Part shown: positions 57,103 to 64,000 of the stretch, piece after piece
How the letters are laid out: each line of letters opens with the position of its first letter
Numbering within the stretch: position 1 is the first letter of the stretch
From: Zingiber officinale
Lineage: Eukaryota > Streptophyta > Magnoliopsida > Zingiberales > Zingiberaceae
Assembly: GCF_018446385.1 (NCBI RefSeq)
Contig: NC_055990.1
Location: forward strand, 29,473,891-29,537,890
Length of the DNA: 64,000 nucleotides
Reading direction: 5' to 3'
Program-made: the position numbers and the translations under genes
Notes under the pieces: model-generated
The model's database searches: none
Told to the model about the DNA's origin: nothing
The model's input: the letters and a program-made list of their open reading frames with translations, nothing else

Positions 57103-57870
57103 ATGGAGGACAATGATTTATTCCTCCAACAGTTCGATCCAAAAGACTTGGAGATCGCAGCCGAGTTCCTCACCAATTGGCTTCCCTTCCTCACCCCGAT
57201 CCCTCTGTGACGGCTGCTCCGCCACTGTCTGAAGCCGCATCAACTCCCTTAGCCCAAGTATCGCCTTTCCTTTCTCGATTCTTGATTTGTTGATCCCTTT
57301 CCCTTTAGAAGAATGCTAGATTACTTAGTTCACTGGGGTGGTGCTCTTCTTTAGGGTTTGCTGCCGAAGCCGACACGGATGCCTCCGGGTCCACTTCCAC
57401 GGAGGATCAAGCGTCTTATGCCTTTGCTAGCTTTGCTGCCCCCTTTCCCAATGGCCAACCAACTGGGTAGGACTCGGATCTGACGTCTTCGCCGGAGTCC
57501 CCTAAAATCCAGATGTCTTAGGACGACATGGCTCAAGAAGACAAGCTCAAGGAGGCTGCGGCGCAGGAGGAAAAGACGGAGGAGTCAGGGAGAACTTCGA
57601 TTGAGGGAGCAGCAAGAGTTAAAAGGGAGATTGCGAAGAAGGAGACGGGATTGTCAAGGGAGCAGAGGGAAGAAATACACTTTAGGAATGTTGTCAGGAA
57701 GAAGGATTTCATATGCCTGGAGAGGGTCAATACAAGATCGTTAATATCCTCAATGTCCTCGAGCTGCATACTGGAGTATTCAGCACTGCCGAGCAAAAAA
57801 GAATTGTGGATCTGGTCTATGAGCTGCAAGAGAAAGGGAAGAATCATGATTTGGGAGGTGAGTACAGCAT
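57103..57870 (+). pseudogene. Captured 5' part of an ALKBH9-like RNA demethylase gene
   Basis: From the ATG at 57103 the frame reads MEDNDLFLQQFDPKDLEIAA, then EFLTNWLPFLT. The family continuation LCDGCSATV follows in another frame, so there is a frameshift near 57185 and a stop after it. A further exon (to about 57859) encodes LSREQREEIHFRNVVRKKDF, then VNILNVLELHTGVFSTAEQK and RIVDLVYELQEKGKNHDLG. These are the segments just before the 2-oxoglutarate/Fe(II) dioxygenase core of plant ALKBH9/10 m6A demethylases. The catalytic core (HxD and the distal His) is absent. The C/T-rich stretch before the ATG looks like a captured 5' leader. It lies wholly inside the CACTA element. Confidence 0.65.
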
Positions 57871-59732
57871 AAAAAGATTAGCTTTAAGCAGTGTTTATTT
57901 ATTTATTGTCAATCCTAAGCTAATGATTCAAGAACCCTAATGGAAATTGGGCATCTTTTTAGAAATAATGTAAAAAAGATCAATAGATAAGAGAACTGAG
58001 AAGCAATCATCATCATCAAATCATAATGTTCTTTTGTTAGTTTTTGTCCAAATACCTACCGAACACAAATATTGTGCTGACTTAACAAATATATGGTTGA
58101 TATATGGTTTGTAGTTTCACTTCATAAATGTTGAAGACTCTCTTGGATGACTAACAGCTTCTCTGTGCTCAAGTATATCCATCTGTGCTTTCTGTTTGTT
58201 CGCTTGAACTAATAGTATGAACACTGATCCAGAAAAAATTATAATCATGTTTGTCTTTCCATTTATTAGGAGGCCTTGACTGGCAGCATATATCCTGAGC
58301 AGAAATTGAGCTAGCACCTACCTACCGTCTAGCAGCTAAGTTGTCTTTGTATGCATTGCTTGTTCCTTTTAAGTTCTGGATCAGAAGGTGCATCAAAGAT
58401 TGTCTTCCATCTTGCATTTGATTAATGATGCCTTTAATTTTGTTTTCTTCTTTTTACTAGTTTAACATTGAAAGATTATATTGGATATGCTGTTTTTTGC
58501 AGGATGAATACTTTCAAGTAAACAAAATGTCAACAAAACATAATGGATATTTTGTAAACAATGAAAAATTAGAGCAAATGTAAGCTTCTGCCACATAATT
58601 CGTTTTCCTTGGTATTCGTTTGCTTTATTTGCCATATTTGAAACAACTGTTTTGTTTTATGTTCTCTAAATATATCTTTTATTTAAAGTCATCTCAGGTG
58701 ACTGCTGTTGTCTAAAATTTCAATCAAGTATTATAGTTTTTGGCCATTGTGTTATCTGCAACAATGAAATCCGAAATTACAACTTTAAGCAACATTCTTT
58801 TGTGGTTATATATATAAACTTATTTATTCTTAACTGATGCAATAACAAAACAAACCCTCAAATTACATTGAAAATTGAGACAAAATTGATGAAGCACTGG
58901 AAAGTATCTCACACTGAGTACAAAAAATGTCACAATAATCCTAAACTGAAATATTAACATGGATATGCATAGAATGTTGGATACAATCCTAAACTGAAAT
59001 ATCAATGCAGGACTGAACTTGTTACACCATAATTCTATTAATACTAATACTTCTTAATAGTTATACTTAAGCATTTGAATATAATTTAGAATCTACAACT
59101 AGTTAGCTTTTCATGAATTTCCTCGGTATGGTTGACTGCATAATATTGGCAACTGCTTTGAACTATTCTAGTATGTCTTTAAAATGGAAATGTTTTCAAA
59201 TCTGTGAACGTTGTTGCTGCAAACTCTTTTCTAATTTGTAATCCTCTTGTCATTTTTTTTATGCTTGTCTTGAGACAATTTTTAATATTATTGCATTATC
59301 TTTTTTAAGGGAGGTTGCTAATAGTGACGTTAATCCAACATGTGGTGGTTTTTTTAGCTAAGATATTATGGTCTTTTTGATTTATCTGCTCTTTCCTTAG
59401 GTGTTACCTGTGTAAGCCATTTATCCCAAGAAACACAGAAAATGGTAGAATATATTCCTAAAATGGTCTCTTCTATCTAGAATTTTCTTGAAACTTGATT
59501 TATGAAGTGACAATATTATTCATTGGCTTTGTTGTCTATAGTGAAATTCAATGAATGTTAAGTTGTGCTCAATTTATCTCAATGAATGTCTTGGCAAATA
59601 AGCTGAGTTAAGCATCAAGAAATCAACTAGTTTTGGTGTCACATAATGTTGGGTAAGTAAGACTTATAATATCAGTTTTAATTTATTGTTTCGAGAAATA
59701 TGCATGCAATAATTATGTGATTTGTGTATAGT

Positions 59733-60365
59733 TATCATTGGATTCTCACAGTCATTAATCCATATAAGGAGACCGTTTATTTGTTGGATTGACTTAGTCA
59801 TCGCATTCGTGACAAGGACTGGAAATACGTAGTGGAAATGTGAGTACATATTTTAATTTTATTAAGTATTTTTTTAATCAATAAAACTCTTATATGTCCA
59901 TTCTTACTGATGTATAAAGGAGCATAAGATTGTTTAATTCAAGCAAGGAAAAAAAGGGAAAAAACATGTTACATGGGAAGTAATAAAGGTATGCATGCCT
60001 ACTTATGATTAAATTATAAACAATTAAACATGTATATAAGACATTTACAATTTGTTTTTAACATAGAATCCTCGCCAACCAGATTCGAAACAGTGTGGTT
60101 TTTATGTGATGAGATATATGAGAGATATTATTGAAGAAGTGGAAACTATCGAGAGAGATTCACTTCGATCAATAGTAAGGTTTGACATTCAATTCTCAAT
60201 CTTCTCAAATATTTGTGTTTATCATTTTGCACTTATCATCTTTTAATTGTTTTTTACTAATCTAATCTATGTCTTTGATCACAGTTCATCAAAATGTAGT
60301 ACTCTAAAGAAGAAATTGATGAAGTGTTCCGAGTGGGCAGAATGCATACAAGACTATATTTATGA
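59733..60365 (+). pseudogene. Ulp1-like (C48) cysteine protease remnant in the CACTA element
   Basis: Three exon-like pieces keep the SUMO-protease order. YHWILTVINPYKETVYLLD (59733-59789) holds the His of HW and the Asp. KKHVTWEVIK ends near 59989. QPDSKQCGFYVMRYMRDII (about 60074 onward) holds the catalytic Cys in QCG at 60094-60096. An in-frame stop at 59790-59792, directly after the Asp, and others downstream show decay. Ulp1-like domains are frequent passengers of plant CACTA and Mutator elements. Confidence 0.7.
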
Positions 60366-63180
60366 CTAGGTATGTAAAGTTATAACAGAATTCTGATTTT
60401 TTTTTATATCTTATTATTTTTTTTTAATGAACATGTTAAATATCATTTCTCTTGGATTTATTTAAAGTCAGAATAACTTGCGATTGGATAATCAGACCTT
60501 AAGTAGAGGAGAAACAAAATTAGCTAAATATAATAAAACAATATATTTTTAACCATTATATTTTAAATTTTCTGATATTTTACTGCTTTGCACGCCTATT
60601 ATAAAAAAAATTGATATGTTTTTTTTGGTATGTGTGACTGCCTAGCACATGGAACCGCCTTTGAATACCTTAAACAAAATTTGTCTTATGGTTGATATAT
60701 TGGGAGAGTAGTTCTTCACCTTTTCTCTATAGCAGCTATATTCCAAGTAATTGACACCAAATAGTTAAAACATATGGTTTTTTTTTTTTGTTGTTGTAGT
60801 TATTCATCTTTTGCTTCATGATTTCTTAATTACTAAGTTGATTTGTGTCATTTTACTAGTAAATCAGTTGGGTCACTTGCTGCTGATTTGGTCTATTCTA
60901 GCATTAAAGCAAATTAAAACATTAAGCTAGTGTCTGACTATCTACAAGTAAAGATAATTTAGAGCCTCTTAGGTATATCTTTAAATTGATCTATGAACAT
61001 GTACGCTGAAAGAATACCTGTAATCTACAAATTTTTACATTATCTTAGCATATAATCTTTATGCCTAACAGTTTGTTCAATTTATGTCCAGCTTCTGTTC
61101 TCTGAATAGTGTGTCTAAGCTTAGCTTGATCCAACCCGAACTGTTTGATTCTCCTTATTGGTGTTCATTGTTAATATTATCAAAGATATAGATTTGCATC
61201 GAGTTTGATGGAGGAATAAGATACATTCTGTCTGGAATGAACATGATGATGAGATCTAACTCAAGATATGGCACTTATTGCATTGGTGAAGCTATGTACC
61301 ATTACCAATCTTCAAATCTGATTTCATCTCTTCCCTTCTCCAACTGCAGATATAGTCAAGTTGATTTCTTAAGGATGAAATTCTACTTGTATAATTGCAC
61401 CCTTATTTCAAGTCTTGTCTCAGTGAAGAGTTTCAGTTTAGGTGGTAGTGATTATCAGTTTAGAAAATCATATTCTGGATTGCATAAAGTGATTAACAGT
61501 TTAGATGGTTTAATGGATTAGTTTGTTCTAGCTTTTTTATAGAAATAATATTGAAAGTAGTTTCGTATACTGCTTTGAGATTTTTTGTGGTTTTTATGCA
61601 AACTGCACATCCTCAAGCTTTGAGATCTTACTAGAGTGTTGCTGCTGTAATGTTGAGACATAAGGTACATGACTTTGATCCTCTATGATTCCATCTTTCT
61701 GTTGCTGCTGTTAGCTATTCTAGCTACTTTCACATAATACATGGTTCAAGATATAATGTCAAGTTTATATAATATTCATCAACTTTTTTCATGCTCACTT
61801 GCTTGATTACTCATGAAAATGTGAAGCAACAATGTTTCTCGTGCTTATTTGACCATTCTTTTACTTCAACATTTCAGAAGGTCCAGATTTATGTACTTCA
61901 CAATTTGGTTTATACTGTGCAAAAGATGCAAAACTGCAAGTTTATAATTGTTTATACATGTTGATAAGTTTTCTACTTTTGGGGCTTGTTTGTTTCAATT
62001 ATCACTTTAATTTGTAGTGGTTTATTAGATTATCTGTTTCACTTATCAGTTTGCAATGTTTATCATTTTATACATGCATGTTTCTACTTTTTCCTATGGC
62101 TTGAACTATATTTTATTTACAGAAAAGGGATAAAGCTGGGTTTGCAAGCTAAGTCTATGAAATTCTGTATGCAGAAAAAGGACCAGTACGTGAAGATTGT
62201 TGCACATCCTAATCACTTGATCTATTCAGAAAAGGACAAGTTAATTTGCATGGTTGTGGTCTGATAAACTTAATTTTGTGGTCTCATCTTTTATGGTGGT
62301 CATGAACTTGTGGTCATGTTTGGATAGCTTGTAGTAATTGTAGAAGTTTATAAACTTAAGTGAATGTACATATATGTTGTACCAGTTTTTGGTTGAGACA
62401 AGATGTATAAAAGACAACTTAATGTATATATGTTGACAACGATTTTTGCTAATGTATATATATATGTTGTACAGGAATTTGTGTGTAAAAAAATTATGTT
62501 GACAACGATTTTTGTGAATGTATATATAGTTTTGTGAATGTATATAGACAACAATTTTTTAACCGTTGTGAAAAGTATGCAAAGGATCAATGGTTTTTAA
62601 ACTAATTAAATTTGGAAGAAAGACAACAGTACTGTATTTGTTGTCAAAAGCATATCTGCATGCGATCCAAATTATTGCAAAACTGGCAATTACAACGGTT
62701 TTATATGTTGCAGAACTGTTGTCTTTGGTATTAAAAGACAACGCTTTAAATCCGTTGCATAACTGTTGTCTAATGTGATCAAAGACAACGGTTTTAAACC
62801 GTTGTCTTTTACTGCACATTTAACAACACTGCCAATTACAACGGTTTAAAAAACCTACGATAACGGTTTTTACCCGTTGTCTTTTAATATATTTGTTGTA
62901 GTGCTAGTGTTGAGAGACTAGTCCAAACTTGGTCTTAGTCTCCAGGAGACCAAGCTCAAGTGTTCTAACTGAAAGTTAGCATAATACTAAAGTACATTTG
63001 GGGACCACAAAATAAGTAATGGAGGGAACATTTAGATTTCTTGCAAGCTCAGGGTCAACGTGGTCCTGGTCTCTAGGAGCAGACCAAGACCAAGTTGGGT
63101 TTGGCCTCTCCACACTTTCCTTGATCAGAACTAAAGTTTGATATCATATCTACCATCCTCTCACTCAACCTTACCAGATG

Positions 63181-63358
63181 TGTACAAGTTTGCAGAAATC
63201 TAAATAGCTTTGGTCCATTAGTGGATTTCAATCAAAATTCACTAATCGACCTAGAGAGTTTAAATTACACTCATTTAAGATCCTGTGAGTTTCTAAAGTT
63301 GTAAAATAGTCCAAAAAGTGTCCTTCATTACTTATTTTGAGTTCCTCAAAAGTGTTCC
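63181..63358 (+). repeat. Repeat B, direct copy
   Basis: TTTGCAGAAATCTAAATAG, then CACTAATCGACCTAGAGAG and GTGAGTTTCTAAAG parallel repeat A in the same orientation. Confidence 0.7.
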
Positions 63359-63574
63359 AATATTGTGTTAACTTTTAGTCAGAACACTTGGATCTAGTCT
63401 CCTGGAGATCAAGATCACGTTGGGCATGATCTGAGAGCAAACCAAGACAAAGTTAGACCTAGTCTCCCCAAACCATGCCCAACATAGTTTTGGTTTACTC
63501 TCAGATTATGCCCAATTATGTGGTCTTGGTCTCTAAGAGACCAGACCCAAACATTCAAGCTGAAGATTTTTTTT

Positions 63575-63754
63575 GTTGGCACTTAGGGAAGTCCCAAAAT
63601 AGTAACGAAGTACATATTTGGACTCATTGGCACTTCACAAATTCACAGTACTTGAATAAGTTCAATCGAAAGTCTCTAGGTCGATTAGTTAATTTTAATC
63701 GAAATTCATTGATGAACTAGACTATTTGGATTTCTATGAATTTGCAATCACACG
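63575..63754 (-). repeat. Repeat C, inverted copy
   Basis: Read on the minus strand it gives ATTGCAAATTCATAGAAATC, then ACTAATCGACCTAGAGAC, matching repeats A and B in inverted orientation. The short open frame at 63475-63720 is not a gene. Confidence 0.72.
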
Positions 63755-64000
63755 AAAGAGAAGAATTTAGAGAAGCTAGAGAAAATTCTTAAACTGCATG
63801 CACCCTTGGGTAAATACTCAAAATAATTATATTTCATCCTAAATTTAGATCAATCCAAGTCAACTCAAATCAACCCAAATCAAACCCAAAAAAATTTGGG
63901 GTCAAATTTCGAGTCTAACCTGATTTGATAATCCTAACTATATATTTTTCATATTGACTCGGATCGGATTCATTTTTGGCTCCATAAGGTATATGGAGAA

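Larger units (their letters stand above)
56574..62903 (+). mobile_element. CACTA (En/Spm) DNA transposon carrying gene fragments
   Basis: The 6330-bp element opens CACTACAACAAAAATG and closes TTTGTTGTAGTG, with the 3-bp target duplication CTA at 56571-56573 and 62904-62906. Subterminal zones of about 270 bp (left) and 350 bp (right) are filled with AAGACAACGGTTTT motifs in both orientations, often as hairpin pairs, as in CACTA subterminal repeats. The interior holds an ALKBH9-like gene fragment and an Ulp1-like protease remnant. No TNP2-type transposase is recognised, so it is probably non-autonomous. The rest (57870-59730, 60370-62480) is AT-rich and unrecognised. Confidence 0.88.
62907..64000. 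other. Right-edge intergenic DNA
   Basis: It contains repeats B and C, several inverted words built on GGTCTC and GAGACC (for example GTCTCCAGGAGACCAAG), and AT-rich DNA to the edge. No gene is recognised. Confidence 0.5.

Noticed and set aside
61237-61521. 94-residue open frame inside the CACTA element
   Set aside because: No recognisable domain; cannot be tied to transposase or a captured gene.

Overview
This is a plant nuclear genomic window with large, AT-rich, spliced genes. Gene content and transposons suggest a monocot. The style of the LTR repeats, with modules rich in GGCCGAGCGG-like and CAATCGATTG-like words, makes me lean to Zingiberales (a ginger or banana relative). That placement is an inference, not a result. 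All gene models were built by eye from splice sites, reading phase and remembered protein families.

Layout. Bases 978-10256 (-): EREX-like PX-domain endosomal protein, cut by the left edge. 11987-15759 (+): organic cation/carnitine transporter 7-like carrier, divergent from EREX, with a GC-AG intron. 16338-22797 (+): chloroplast CemA-like protein of the DLDG1 type. 25560-29424 (-): MCRS_N plus FHA nuclear protein, convergent with DLDG1. 30846-30918 (-): tRNA-Glu(CTC). 31459-36669 (-): PHD-finger protein with an internal 64-residue duplication and a distant 5' leader near 38.7 kb. 42483-45854 (+): TIFY-CCT-GATA (ZIM-like) transcription factor with an in-frame 75-nt intron. 47522-47809 (+): small SIAMESE-related CDK inhibitor. 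From about 49 kb to the right edge no intact host gene is seen: a decayed Copia-type element with a solo LTR nested in its left LTR, a second solo LTR, and a 6.3-kb CACTA DNA transposon carrying a captured ALKBH9-like fragment and a decayed Ulp1-like protease.

Smaller elements lie mostly in introns and intergenic DNA: three copies of one Harbinger-type MITE, an Au-like SINE, a 42-bp SINE remnant with its target duplication, a 22-bp-arm hairpin element, a large Harbinger-like element interrupted by a GC-rich probable solo LTR, a 5S-rRNA-like (Cassandra-type) fragment, and several minisatellites.

The host genes share no obvious pathway. They act in endosome traffic, membrane transport, plastid ion balance, chromatin/nuclear regulation, transcription and cell-cycle control. 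I found no convincing new multi-gene system. The most checkable novelties are the exitron-like GATA intron, the GC-AG intron, the PHD-gene duplication and the gene-carrying CACTA element.
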